Positions 33,874-42,824 are shown, counted from the first letter of the stretch. The stretch: 64,000 bases of DNA from Hyphomonas sp. (GCA_020638455.1 JACKIK010000002.1:124001-188000); one strand, 5' to 3'. Notes: generated from the sequence alone by a model not told the origin. Program-made: numbers and translations.

Positions 33874-35427
33874 CTAAAGCACGGCCCGGATCAGCTTCGT
33901 CGCGCCGATGAAAGTCCGCATGCGGTGCGTCATGAAATGCTTCTCGGTCTCCAGCGTCTCGTTGGAGATCCTGAGGATCCGGTCACGGGACTTGCTGTGT
34001 GCCTGCCAGTCCGCCGGCGGCGCGCCGGTGCGGGCGAATTCGACCAGATATCCTGACAGCGCATCCGCCATGGCCAGGTCGTTCTGCGTGTACCGGTCCC
34101 GGATGCCGTCCGCGAAGGGCAGCGTGTCGAGGAAGAAGGCCACTTCATAGCCATGCGGCGCGCCATGGGGCAGGGCCTCGCGGTCGGCCTCGGCCACATA
34201 GTCGAAATAGTAGCGCCACGTATGCGCCCGCTTCGCATGCAGGTTGCCGGTCCATTTCGGGTTCATCGTGAAGATCACATCACGCAGCACCTGCCGCGCG
34301 CGCTCCTCCTTCGACATGTCGGGGTACAGCACCGCCAGGCCCAGCTTCAGCGCGCCCAGCTTCTCGATGATCGCCTCCGGTGACAGGCCGAATGCCGCGA
34401 TCACGCTCGCATCATCGCTGGTGCTGCCCACGATCAGCGGCAGCTTCGCCTCCCGCCCGTCGGCGAACACTTCGGCCGCCGACTTCGGCAGCACGAGGTC
34501 CCCGACAATCGGCACCGGCCCGAGCGACGTGTCCGGCGCGTCGATCTTCGCGAACGCCATGCCCGGCACGCTGCGCAGTTCGTCCGCCGTCGCATCCGCC
34601 CCGTCCAGCCCCACCGCCGTCGCGATGTTCGCCGCCACGCTCTCGGCCTTCTCGCGGCCCGCTTCCGGCAGCACATAGGCGCTCATCGCGACGCCCTTCT
34701 GGAACAGGCCGTTCGCCAGCGGCGACGTATACAGTGCCACCACGCTGCGCGCGCCCGCCGACTGTCCCATGATCGTGACATTGCCCGGGTCGCCGCCGAA
34801 CGCCGCGATATTCTTCTGCACCCAGTGCAGCGCCGCGATCTGGTCCATCAGGCCGAAATTCGCAACCGTTCCCGGTTCGCCATTCAGCGCCGGATGCGCG
34901 AAGAAGCCGAGCGCGCCCAGCCGGTAGTTCAGGGTCACGAACACCACGCCATCGCGCGCATACGGAACACCGGAATAGCCCTCGACGCTGCCGCCGCCGA
35001 ACACATACGCTCCGCCATGGATCCAGACGACCACAGGCAGCGGCCTGCCCGGCGAAATCGTCGGCGTCCACACATTGAGATACAGGCAGTCCTCGCTGAG
35101 CGGCCCCGGATCACCGCCATTCTCCGCAGACATGCCGGGCGGCTGGATACAGGCATCGCCGAACGCGCTTGCATCGCGCACGCCGCTCCAGTCTGCCGCG
35201 GCCGCCGGTGGTCGCCACCGGTTCGCGCCGACTGGCGGCACCGCATAGGGGATGCCGCGGAACACCAGCACGTCATGGTCCATCGTGCCCTGCAGGGCGC
35301 CATTGGAAACCTGCACAATTGGCGCCGCCGCACCGGTCTGCGCCAGTGCGGGCAGGAAAGGCGCCACCAGCGCGCACAGGGCGACGGCAACAAGTCGCGA
35401 CAGCTGGCGGCGAAGCAAGGTCAGCAT
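33874..35427 (-). CDS. Secreted type B carboxylesterase
   Basis: A 517-residue carboxylesterase/lipase of the type B (COesterase) fold with signal peptide RLVAVALCALVAPFLPALAQ. The oxyanion region is VVVWIHGGAYVFGGG, the nucleophile Ser223 lies in IMGQSAGARS and a candidate catalytic His in HGAPHGYEVAF; the early EDCLYLNVW motif is canonical. It hydrolyses carboxylic esters in the periplasm. It follows the YbaY-like gene directly (stop at 35428, start at 35427), so the two are in one operon. The physiological ester is not known. Confidence 0.92.
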   Translation of the reverse strand: MLTLLRRQLSRLVAVALCALVAPFLPALAQTGAAAPIVQVSNGALQGTMDHDVLVFRGIPYAVPPVGANRWRPPAAAADWSGVRDASAFGDACIQPPGMSAENGGDPGPLSEDCLYLNVWTPTISPGRPLPVVVWIHGGAYVFGGGSVEGYSGVPYARDGVVFVTLNYRLGALGFFAHPALNGEPGTVANFGLMDQIAALHWVQKNIAAFGGDPGNVTIMGQSAGARSVVALYTSPLANGLFQKGVAMSAYVLPEAGREKAESVAANIATAVGLDGADATADELRSVPGMAFAKIDAPDTSLGPVPIVGDLVLPKSAAEVFADGREAKLPLIVGSTSDDASVIAAFGLSPEAIIEKLGALKLGLAVLYPDMSKEERARQVLRDVIFTMNPKWTGNLHAKRAHTWRYYFDYVAEADREALPHGAPHGYEVAFFLDTLPFADGIRDRYTQNDLAMADALSGYLVEFARTGAPPADWQAHSKSRDRILRISNETLETEKHFMTHRMRTFIGATKLIRAVL

Positions 35428-36177
35428 CTACGGGTCCTGGCTCGGCTGGGTGCAGGGCAGGGGCGCCGCGCGTCCCCGGGCGAAGCTGATGGCTTCTGCG
35501 CCGTACTCGTCCCGCTCCACCTGCACGACAAGTTTGCCATTGGAATACTGCCGCGTATTGCCCGGCGTTCCGGCCAGAAGATCCAGCTGCTGCACGGCCC
35601 CGCCATCCAGCGTGACGTAGGCGGCGCCTGTCTCGATCGCAATCGCCACGGCCGTGCCGCCACATTCATACGGCTTCGGCACAGGCGTCACGGCCACTGG
35701 CCCGCCAGCCGATCCCATCGTGTCGGTCGACACCAGCGAGATCGTCACCGGCGTGCCGTCGTCGCTGACGGGCACGCCACTCAGATTGTTGTAAAGGATC
35801 GCATAGCCCGACTGGATGCGCGCCGACACGACCAGCGGACTGTCCTCGGCCACGCCTTCCGGCAGGGCGATCTCGAAAGCATAGGGCGGTGCGCCCGCAA
35901 CCGGGAAAGTCTCCGCGGCGAGCGGGGGTGTCACTGCTGTGGTGGCGCCGTCCTGTGGTGCACGCAGTTCCACTTTCAGCACGGCATCGTCAGGCAGGGT
36001 TGCGCCCGCCGGTATGTCGACCGATCCGGCGACGGCGGCAGGCGCCGTTTCCGCCGTTTCCACCGGCGCGGTTTCGGCCGCGTCCGACGGCTTGCCGGGC
36101 CCGCCCGATGGCGCGCAGGCCGCCAGCACAGCGATCGCTGCGCCGGTGCAGGCGGCCTGCCAGAAGAGTTGCGCCAT
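35428..36177 (-). CDS. YbaY-like lipoprotein
   Basis: The signal GAAIAVLAACAPSGG carries a lipobox, then a low-complexity Ala/Glu/Thr stretch. Residues about 50-160 match the YbaY/YscW pattern: ATLPDDAVLKVELR, APPYAFEIALPEG, VSARIQSGYAILYNN, DDGTPVTISL. The last 80 residues (GTAVAIAIETGAAYVTLDGG) look like a MliC/lysozyme-inhibitor-like beta domain, with Cys in YECGG. It is anchored to the outer membrane. The operon order is small lipoprotein, this gene, then carboxylesterase. Confidence 0.78.
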   Translation of the reverse strand: MAQLFWQAACTGAAIAVLAACAPSGGPGKPSDAAETAPVETAETAPAAVAGSVDIPAGATLPDDAVLKVELRAPQDGATTAVTPPLAAETFPVAGAPPYAFEIALPEGVAEDSPLVVSARIQSGYAILYNNLSGVPVSDDGTPVTISLVSTDTMGSAGGPVAVTPVPKPYECGGTAVAIAIETGAAYVTLDGGAVQQLDLLAGTPGNTRQYSNGKLVVQVERDEYGAEAISFARGRAAPLPCTQPSQDP

Positions 36178-36179
36178 AC

Positions 36180-36650
36180 TCAGGACACTTCGGGAATGTC
36201 GGTGATTTCACCCAGCACGGTGTCGCCGCAGGAGACGATCACGCCGCTATAGCCGGTCGCCAGCGCATCCGCCTTGTACGTCACCAGCTCGTCGGTCAGC
36301 ACCTGCGCCACCATGCCATCGGGGGCCGTCGGTACCAGTTTCAGGCGCAGCTTCGGCATGGCCGAACGGTCCAGCGGCCCTTCGGCCCACGCGAACGTAA
36401 AGCCCGGCAGTGGCATCTTCACGGTGCCGGATACATTGATCGACGCTTTCGCATCCGGGCCGGGCATCTTGTTGATGAAGGCCTGCCAGTTGCTGGATTC
36501 GAGCACCGGGCAGGCGGCCGGTTCAGGTGCTGTTTCGGCTGTCACAACTTCCGTCTCCGTTACCGTTTCCGTGGTTTCCGCAGGTGTCTGGCATCCTGTC
36601 ACCATGGCAAGGGTGCCGGCGGCAAGTACGGTTGCAACCAAATGTTTCAT
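36180..36650 (-). CDS. Small lipoprotein, unknown function
   Basis: The ATG at 36650, preceded by GAGGTGGG, gives a 156-residue lipoprotein with lipobox MVTGCQ and a Thr/Glu-rich spacer. The folded part has NWQAFINKMPGPDAKASINV and GYSGVIVSCGDTVLGEI, with two Cys (in AACPVLE and VSCGDT) that could form a disulphide. I recognise no named family, though related lipoproteins are often found beside YbaY-like and META-domain proteins. It is the first gene of the three-gene envelope operon, with 2 bases to the next start. Confidence 0.72.
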   Translation of the reverse strand: MKHLVATVLAAGTLAMVTGCQTPAETTETVTETEVVTAETAPEPAACPVLESSNWQAFINKMPGPDAKASINVSGTVKMPLPGFTFAWAEGPLDRSAMPKLRLKLVPTAPDGMVAQVLTDELVTYKADALATGYSGVIVSCGDTVLGEITDIPEVS

Positions 36651-36822
36651 GACCCACCTCGTTTTCTGTTGGCTGATGAGCAATTCGCCCGTCGCGAGTG
36701 TACGGCTCGCGCAAACTGAGCGTGTCGTCTGGTTGACAGTTCCCCGCCGAATTGTCGCCGGCTGGCGGACTCAGTTCAGCAGGACTGCGGTGGGAACAAG
36801 AAGCCCCCCAATCCCCCCTCCG

Positions 36823-36903
36823 CTCACCCCGGCGACCGCCGGGGGCCAGAGCCTCACGCAACAAATCCTGCGACTTCCGGGTCCCGGTCTCCGCCGGGAT
36901 GAG
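36823..36903. repeat. Interspersed GC hairpin repeat in non-coding gap
   Basis: The gap 36651-36956 (306 bases) contains no gene. Its main content is a paired inverted element: CTCACCCCGGCG through CGCCGGGGGCC, a perfect 8-base stem (36827-36834 with 36837-36844), then about 40 bases with AATCCTGCGACTTCC, then CCCGGTCTCCGCCGGGATGAG. The right part is roughly the reverse complement of the left. This is the pattern of short repeats spread through many alphaproteobacterial genomes. The remaining bases show nothing I can assign. Confidence 0.65.
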
Positions 36904-36956
36904 TGGAATCGAAAATCCAATCCGACGGCATTCCGCGCCATGCCATCCTCTCCCGC

Positions 36957-37547
36957 ATGGAACACGACGACTTCCTCCGACAAAGCTGGCACGCCATCGC
37001 CCACGCGCTGGCCGAGGCAGGCGTGATCGCCGGCCTGCACGCCGCGCCCGCCACGATCGCAAAGAAAGTGAAGCGCCGCCTCGCCTCGGAACTCCGCCGC
37101 CTCGCCGTGCTCCTCCGCCGCCTGATCTTCCTCATGGCGCTCAGCATGGAGCTCGCGCCGTCGATGCCGCGGGAAGGCCGCAACTGGTTCCGCCCGGAAG
37201 ACACCAGGCCCAAAGCCCGCCGCCTCTTTTTCCGCCTCGCCCCGGCTCCGTCCGGACCGTTTCCGGACAGCCTCCGGCCGATGCAGCACATCCCGCAGCC
37301 CGGCCCTGTCGATGCCGCCCCGGTCACCGCCCGCTGGCAGGCCATGCTCGACGTGCTGAAACACGCCCGCCGCCGCGCGACGCGCCTCGCCCGCAACATC
37401 CAGCGCTGGCAGGCAGCGGGCGTCGCAAAGCCATACGTCCTGCCCATGGCCCGCACGCACAGGCTGACCCCCGAGCTCGGCCTCATCGCCGGCGCCTTCA
37501 CGAGCCTCATCAACCAGGCCCTCGCCCGCTGGCCCGACACGGGCTGA
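36957..37547 (+). CDS. Basic alpha-helical protein of unknown function
   Basis: Starting at the ATG at 36957 the protein has 196 residues and is very basic (many Arg, Lys and His). It begins MEHDDFLRQSWHAIAHALAE and contains VKRRLASELRRLAVLLRRLI and KHARRRATRLARNI. A possible short hydrophobic stretch is LIFLMALSMELA. No catalytic motif, metal site or signal peptide is visible, and I do not recognise the family. A GTG at 36903 would extend it into the repeat and is rejected. Flanking repeats on both sides and the lack of neighbours on the same strand leave its role open; it might bind nucleic acid or membrane. Confidence 0.55.
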   Translation: MEHDDFLRQSWHAIAHALAEAGVIAGLHAAPATIAKKVKRRLASELRRLAVLLRRLIFLMALSMELAPSMPREGRNWFRPEDTRPKARRLFFRLAPAPSGPFPDSLRPMQHIPQPGPVDAAPVTARWQAMLDVLKHARRRATRLARNIQRWQAAGVAKPYVLPMARTHRLTPELGLIAGAFTSLINQALARWPDTG

Positions 37548-37569
37548 GCTTTCCTCAAAATCAGGCTGC

Positions 37570-37668
37570 CTTGCCGGAACGCGGAGCCCGCGTTGCCGGG
37601 CAAGCGTGCTGGTGCCTCACTTCCCGACCGCCCCTCCGGCGCTTCGCGGGGGAGGTGGCCGCGAAGCG
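37570..37668. repeat. Two GC hairpins between the basic protein and GGDEF genes
   Basis: A hairpin CTTGCCGG...CCGGGCAAG (37570-37604) could end transcription of the basic protein gene, although no T-run follows. A second element has perfect arms CGCTTCGCGG (37640-37649) and CCGCGAAGCG (37659-37668) flanked by CCCCTCC and GGGGGG, the pattern of another alphaproteobacterial interspersed repeat. Confidence 0.5.
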
Positions 37669-37744
37669 GCCGAAGGGGGGAACGGCGAAGCCGGCCCCTG
37701 GAGAGGTTCTGCGATACGACGTATCCGCGTCGGCGGAGCCGGCC

Positions 37745-38818
37745 TCAGCTCATGCCTTCGGCCTTGACGCGGTTACGTCCCGCATTCTTGGCTTCGTACA
37801 GGTGCGAGTCCGCGCGTTCGATCAGCTGCTGCACCGTCATGCCGGGCTTGAAGCGCGAGATTCCGAAGGAGGCCGTAACCCCCGAAATCCGGGTATTGTT
37901 GCCCATGATGGTCAATTCGGCTTTCTCGAAGCTGTGCTTGATCTTCACCATCAGGTTGTAGGCACCCAGAATATCCGTGCGCGGGAGGATGATGGCAAAT
38001 TCCTCGCCGCCATAGCGGGCGACCATGTCCTGACCCTTGATGTTCTGGTCGATGATCGCCGCGAACATCTGCAGCACGGCATCGCCCGACTGGTGGCCAT
38101 AGGTATCGTTCAGCCGCTTGAAGTGATCGATATCGGCAAAAGCCAGACACAGCTTCTCGCCAGACTGTTCGGCATGGTTCACTTCCGCCAGGACCCGCTT
38201 GTCGAATGCGCGCCGGTTCGACACCGCCGTCAGCGAGTCGCGCATGCACTGGTTCTGGACCTCCTGGAGTTCCTTGTTCAGCGTCGCAATCTGCTTCTGG
38301 GATTCGATCAGGCCGTCATTCAGTTCCTGCGTGACTTCCGCCATCCGGCGGTTCTCTTCCATCAGGCCTGAAACGAGTCCTTTCAGGTCGTCGCTGGACA
38401 TCGAGTTCGGCAGCTTGTCGCCCGCATCCGTCAGCGTGCTGCGGAAGCTGTCACTGCGCTTCACGCCTTCCTGGATGATCTGCAGGACGCTTTCCATCTC
38501 CTTTTCGAAGGCGATGCCGATATTCTGCCGGGCGGTCTCGTTCGAGTCCTGCGCAAGATTTGCCTGTACGATTTCTTCGATCTCGTACGCGCTGAGCTCT
38601 CCGTGCTTTGCCAGCACTTCGTCGACCCGCGCGACGAGCTGGTCGTCGGCACCGGAGACATAGGCATACCAGAGCGAATACGTGCTCGGGAACGGCGGTG
38701 TCTGGTACTTGTCAATCAGATGGAAGGCTTTTCCCGCGTTCTGGTAGACTTCGACGAAGTTCCGGCGGGGGCTGTTCTGCGCCTGTACATCATCTTTTCT
38801 GAGCGGCTCTGCGTTCAT
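37745..38818 (-). CDS. GGDEF-domain diguanylate cyclase
   Basis: A 357-residue soluble protein. The C-terminal 170 residues form a GGDEF domain with intact signature ARYGGEEFAIILPR, the substrate region LCLAFADIDHFKRLNDTYGH and a helix with QCMRDSLTAVSNRRAFDK. It therefore probably makes cyclic-di-GMP. The inhibitory I-site that normally reads RxxD five residues before the signature is KGQD here, so feedback inhibition may be weak. The N-terminal half is helical and includes a coiled-coil-like linker (QELNDGLIESQKQIATLNKE). No membrane segment or sensory domain is recognised. It stands alone. Confidence 0.88.
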   Translation of the reverse strand: MNAEPLRKDDVQAQNSPRRNFVEVYQNAGKAFHLIDKYQTPPFPSTYSLWYAYVSGADDQLVARVDEVLAKHGELSAYEIEEIVQANLAQDSNETARQNIGIAFEKEMESVLQIIQEGVKRSDSFRSTLTDAGDKLPNSMSSDDLKGLVSGLMEENRRMAEVTQELNDGLIESQKQIATLNKELQEVQNQCMRDSLTAVSNRRAFDKRVLAEVNHAEQSGEKLCLAFADIDHFKRLNDTYGHQSGDAVLQMFAAIIDQNIKGQDMVARYGGEEFAIILPRTDILGAYNLMVKIKHSFEKAELTIMGNNTRISGVTASFGISRFKPGMTVQQLIERADSHLYEAKNAGRNRVKAEGMS

Positions 38819-38995
38819 GACTCAGTCTCGTTCCGTGGGCTGGTGATTCCTGTCCTGCTTACTTCGTATCTGCGATTATTTTACCGTGTGTTAACAATGC
38901 CCAGGGGGTATCACTTCCGGTGCAGCGGCGGCGCCCGGCCAGGAATTCGCGCGAACAAGCGGTCCTGTAGAATATATTGCGCAAGGGAGGCGGGC

Positions 38996-39877
38996 TTGGT
39001 CCGGCGTTTCATTCAGTTTTTTGCGGCGCTCGCCGTTCTCGCCGGCTGCACGTCGCACTCTGCGGTCCAGCTTGCGAACCTGCGCCTTGCGACCTTCAAC
39101 ATCCGCTTCGACACGGCCGCTGACGGCGCAAATGCCTGGCCCCACCGGCGTGAACCGGTCGCGGCGCTGATGCGATTCTATGCACCGGACCTTTTCGGCA
39201 TGCAGGAAGTCACGGCCGGCCAGCTTGCCCAGTTGAAGGAAGACCTGCCGGCCTACCGCTTTGTCGGGGTCGGACGCGACGACGGGCTTTCGGGCGGGGA
39301 ATTTTCGCCGCTCGCCTTCCGCCCTGACCGTTTCGGACTTGCGGGACAGGGCACCTTCTGGCTGTCACCGACGCCGGATGTGCCGTCACGGGGATGGGAC
39401 GCTGCCCTGCCGCGCATTGCGACCTGGGCCCATCTGGTCGACCGGGACTCTGGCGTGCGCATCCTGGCGGTCAACACACACTGGGACCATGCCGGCCTTC
39501 AGGCACGCCTCGAAAGCGGCCGCCTGATCCGGAACTGGATCGCGGGTCATCGCGGACCGTGCGAGGCGGTCGTGCTGCTGGGGGACCTCAATGCCGCGCC
39601 GGACGAAGCGTCGTACCAGGCCCTCATCGCGCCCGGCGGCGATCAGCTGCTCGATACGATGTCGATCACCGAAACGCCGGCATTCGGACCCACCGGGACA
39701 TTCAACGCATTCGATATCTCGCGGCAGCCGACCGGGCCGATTGACCATATCTTCGTGAGCGAAGGAACGCGGGTCGTCCGGTACGGTGTGATCACGCAGC
39801 AGGACACCGCCCGGCTGCCGTCGGACCACTATCCTGTGATCGCCGACATTGCCGTGTCCGCTTGTCCGGAGCCGTAG
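38996..39877 (+). CDS. Secreted EEP-family phosphodiesterase/nuclease lipoprotein
   Basis: The start is a TTG at 38996, chosen because GGGAGG lies 5 bases upstream and the reading gives the lipoprotein signal QFFAALAVLAGCTS. The body (293 residues) carries all endonuclease/exonuclease/phosphatase motifs: ATFNIRFDTA, FGMQEVT, VNTHWDHAG, LLGDLNAAPDE and SDHYPVIADI. Family members cleave DNA, phosphoinositides or phosphodiesters using metal; the export signal favours an extracytoplasmic substrate. It converges on the nickel transporter gene with 9 bases between stops. Confidence 0.87.
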   Translation: MVRRFIQFFAALAVLAGCTSHSAVQLANLRLATFNIRFDTAADGANAWPHRREPVAALMRFYAPDLFGMQEVTAGQLAQLKEDLPAYRFVGVGRDDGLSGGEFSPLAFRPDRFGLAGQGTFWLSPTPDVPSRGWDAALPRIATWAHLVDRDSGVRILAVNTHWDHAGLQARLESGRLIRNWIAGHRGPCEAVVLLGDLNAAPDEASYQALIAPGGDQLLDTMSITETPAFGPTGTFNAFDISRQPTGPIDHIFVSEGTRVVRYGVITQQDTARLPSDHYPVIADIAVSACPEP

Positions 39878-39886
39878 CGGCGCCCT

Positions 39887-40603
39887 CTATGCTGCTCCGA
39901 AGACGGACGGTCCATTCGACAGAAGGATATGACAGCCGAGCCCGATGGCCAGCGCGCCAATGCAGAGGTACAGGCCGCGATAGAGGATAATCCCGCCTCT
40001 CTCGATCCAGCGAAGCGGCCAGGCGGCGCTAAGTGTCAGCGTGGCCATGCCGCACATGGAGCCGACCCCGAACACCAGGACATAGAGCAGGGATGTCATC
40101 GGGCTCTTGGAGGCGGCAACGGCCAGCGCCAGCAGGCCCGCAGAGCCCGCTGCGCCATGCGCCAGCCCGACGAGCAGCGGCCGCAGGGCGAACAGCCTTG
40201 CATGACGATGTTCGTGCGCGTCCGCCTCATGAGGCACCGGTGCGCCCTCATGCGAATGCGCGTGAACGTGTCGCTGGCCATCTCCATGGTGGTGCACATG
40301 AAAGTGGACCTTCTTCTTCACCATCCGGCGAAGGACATCCGCGCCAAGGATGATCAGCATGATGCCGACCCCGAATTCCAGTGTCGCGGCCAGCCGGTCG
40401 GTCAGGACGAATCCGAGCAGGATGACAGCCGAGCACAGGAGGAAAAGCGTGATCGTATGGCCCAGGCCCCAGGCCGCCCCCATGATGGCGAGGCGCTTCG
40501 GCGACGTCCGGCCCGACGCCATCGATCCGACGGCGGCGAGGTGATCCGCTTCCAGCGCATGGCCCATGCCGACGAGGAACCCGATGAGAAGGACACTGTT
40601 CAT
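39887..40603 (-). CDS. Nickel/cobalt transporter-like membrane protein (UreH/NiCoT type)
   Basis: A 238-residue protein with about six membrane helices and the metal motif MGHALEADHLAAVG, a variant of the HAxDADH signature of nickel/cobalt permeases. Between helices 3 and 4 lies a His-rich loop (FHVHHHGDGQRHVHAHSHEG) likely to capture metal. It would supply nickel for the hydrogenase. I chose the ATG at 40603, preceded by GAGG, rather than a TTG at 40618. It is the last gene of the hypF-C-D-E operon, 8 bases after hypE. Confidence 0.85.
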   Translation of the reverse strand: MNSVLLIGFLVGMGHALEADHLAAVGSMASGRTSPKRLAIMGAAWGLGHTITLFLLCSAVILLGFVLTDRLAATLEFGVGIMLIILGADVLRRMVKKKVHFHVHHHGDGQRHVHAHSHEGAPVPHEADAHEHRHARLFALRPLLVGLAHGAAGSAGLLALAVAASKSPMTSLLYVLVFGVGSMCGMATLTLSAAWPLRWIERGGIILYRGLYLCIGALAIGLGCHILLSNGPSVFGAA

Positions 40604-40611
40604 GAATGGCC

Positions 40612-41691
40612 TCAACAAATCCGCGGCAACTGTTCGCCGACGAGCATGTCGACGATCCGCTTGCCGCCCAGCACGGTATTCATGACGACCCGCCCGCGGC
40701 GCTGGCTGGTCACACGGCCGATCGCGCAGGCCTCTCGGCCGTAAGGATGGGCCCGCAACGCCGCGAGGGCGTTGGCGGACTGGTCCTCCGGCACGATGCA
40801 GACGATCTTGCCTTCATTGGCGAGATACATCGGATCCAGCCCCAGGATTTCACAGACGCCTTTCACCTCTTCGCGAATGGGCGTGGCGGTCTCATCGATT
40901 TCAATGCCTGTATCGGAGGCAATGGCGATCTCGTTAAGGACGCTGGCGACACCTCCGCGTGTCGCATCGCGGATGAAGCGTGTCCCCGGCGCTGCCGCGA
41001 GCAGGGTGGAGATGAGGTCGCCAAGCGGTGCACAGTCGCTTTCGATTGCTGCATCGAGCGCAAGGTCTCCGCGAGACTTGAGGATTGTTGCGCCATGGTC
41101 GCCGAGGACGCCATTGACCAGCACGATGTCGCCCGGCCTGGCATTGCCTGCGCCGAGGTCAATGCCTTCGCGGATAACGCCCACGCCGGATGTGTTGATG
41201 AAGATCTTGTCGCACTGCCCGTGATGGACGACTTTGGTGTCGCCGGTGACGATCATGACGTTTGCCTCGGCGGCTGCTTCCGCCATGGACCGGGCGATCC
41301 GACGCAGGGTTTCGACCTCAATCCCTTCCTCGATGATGACGCTGCAGCTAAGATAGAGCGGCACCGCGCCACCGACGGCGAGGTCATTCACGGTGCCGCA
41401 CACGGCAAGCTTGCCGATGTCTCCGCCCGGAAAGAACAGTGGATCGACGACGTAAGAGTCCGTCGTCATGGCGAGGCGGTCGCCTTGTGCGGAGAGATCG
41501 GCCAGCCGGAACCGGGCCTGGTCTTCGAGGGTTGCCAGAAGCGGATTGTCGAAGGCGCGGACGAAGACATCGTCGACAAGATCGCGCATCGCCTTGCCGC
41601 CTCCGCCATGGGCCAGCGTGACCTTCGGGACATTGAGCTTTCCGCGCGGCCGTGGCGCCGGGCTTGTCCGCTTGTCCAGCGCTTCGCTCAT
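40612..41691 (-). CDS. hypE: Hydrogenase maturation protein HypE
   Basis: HypE converts the S-carbamoyl group on its C-terminal Cys to thiocyanate, giving the CN ligand for the [NiFe] centre. The protein has 359 residues and the PurM-like ATP-binding fold (VTLAHGGGGKAMRDLVDDVF, ATRGGVASVLNEIAIAS). It ends exactly in the catalytic PRIC tetrapeptide (LVGEQLPRIC). The start overlaps hypD by 4 bases. Intact motifs indicate a functional enzyme. Confidence 0.97.
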   Translation of the reverse strand: MSEALDKRTSPAPRPRGKLNVPKVTLAHGGGGKAMRDLVDDVFVRAFDNPLLATLEDQARFRLADLSAQGDRLAMTTDSYVVDPLFFPGGDIGKLAVCGTVNDLAVGGAVPLYLSCSVIIEEGIEVETLRRIARSMAEAAAEANVMIVTGDTKVVHHGQCDKIFINTSGVGVIREGIDLGAGNARPGDIVLVNGVLGDHGATILKSRGDLALDAAIESDCAPLGDLISTLLAAAPGTRFIRDATRGGVASVLNEIAIASDTGIEIDETATPIREEVKGVCEILGLDPMYLANEGKIVCIVPEDQSANALAALRAHPYGREACAIGRVTSQRRGRVVMNTVLGGKRIVDMLVGEQLPRIC

Positions 41692-42824
41692 GCGTCTTCC
41701 CCGACGGGCTCACGGTCGAGGTCGCCATACTGGTAGTAGGCGGCGCAGGCACCCTCGGACGAGACCATCAGGGCTCCAAGCGGCGTTTCCGGTGTGCAGG
41801 CACGGCCGAACACCTTGCAGTCCTGCGGCTTGAGAAGGCCTTTCAGGACGTCGCCGCACTGGCATGCTGCAGGATCCGCAATCTTCAGTGCGGGCACGGC
41901 GAACTTCCGCTCGGCATCGTAGTGCGCATAAGCATCGCGGATGCGGACGCCCGAATGGTCAATCGAGCCGAGGCCGCGCCATTCGAAGAACTCGCGCAAT
42001 TCGAAGACGCGCGAGATCGCTGCTTGCGCCTGCTCATTGCCGTTCTTCGGCACGATGCGTGAATACTGGTTCTCGATCTCGGCGCGCCCTTCGGCGATCT
42101 GTTTCAGCACCATCGCGATGGAATGCAGAACGTCGAGCGGCTCGAATCCGGAAATGACAAGCGGGCGCTTGTAGCGTTCGGCAATGAACCGGTAGGGCGC
42201 TTCGCCAATCACCATGCTCACATGGCCCGGGCCGAGGAAGCCATCGAGCTTCAGGTCCGGGCTGGAGCAGATCGCCTCCATGGTCGGGATGATCGTGATG
42301 TGGTTGCAGAACAGGGAGAAGTTGCGGATGCCTTCAGCTTCCGCCTGCAGGATGGTGAGCGCCGTCGACGGCATTGTAGTCTCGAAGCCGAGGCCGAAAA
42401 AGATAACCTCCTTGTCCGGATTGCTGCGCGCGATCGCCAAAGCGTCGAGCGGCGAATAGACCATTCTTATGTCGGCGCCATCGGCCTTTGCCTGCATCAG
42501 GCTCTTTTTCGATCCGGGTACGCGCATGGCGTCGCCGAAGGTCGTGAAAATGACGCCCGGCGTCTCGGCGAGGGCGACACAATCGTCAACGCGCCCCATA
42601 GGCAGCACACAGACGGGACAGCCCGGCCCGTGCACGAGTTCGACGGCGTCCGGCAGCATCTGCTCGATGCCGTACTTGAAGATCGCATGCGTGTGTCCGC
42701 CGCACACTTCCATGATCGCAAGCGGGCGGGACTTGCAGGTCTCGATCCGCGCCACCTGGGCGTTGATCTCACCGATCAGGGCGCGCGCCTTGGCGGGATC
42801 GCGGAATTCATCGACATATTTCAT
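41688..42824 (-). CDS. hypD: Hydrogenase maturation protein HypD
   Basis: HypD is the Fe-S scaffold that, with HypC, holds the Fe(CN)2CO moiety. The 378-residue protein shows the signature motifs MEVCGGHTHAIFKYGIEQML (about residues 39-58), HGPGCPVCVLP and CNHITIIPTM, plus C-terminal Cys residues that bind a [4Fe-4S] cluster (AACQCGDVLKGLLKPQDC). It overlaps both hypC and hypE by 4 bases (ATGA), ensuring balanced translation. Confidence 0.97.
   Translation of the reverse strand: MKYVDEFRDPAKARALIGEINAQVARIETCKSRPLAIMEVCGGHTHAIFKYGIEQMLPDAVELVHGPGCPVCVLPMGRVDDCVALAETPGVIFTTFGDAMRVPGSKKSLMQAKADGADIRMVYSPLDALAIARSNPDKEVIFFGLGFETTMPSTALTILQAEAEGIRNFSLFCNHITIIPTMEAICSSPDLKLDGFLGPGHVSMVIGEAPYRFIAERYKRPLVISGFEPLDVLHSIAMVLKQIAEGRAEIENQYSRIVPKNGNEQAQAAISRVFELREFFEWRGLGSIDHSGVRIRDAYAHYDAERKFAVPALKIADPAACQCGDVLKGLLKPQDCKVFGRACTPETPLGALMVSSEGACAAYYQYGDLDREPVGEDA

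Noticed and set aside
34825..36252. 475-codon plus-strand frame opposite the esterase and YbaY-like genes
   Set aside because: Spans two well-supported genes on the other strand and shows no domain pattern.
36752..38371. 539-codon plus-strand frame across repeats and the GGDEF gene
   Set aside because: Pro/Arg-rich translation of GC repeats and antisense of a clear gene.
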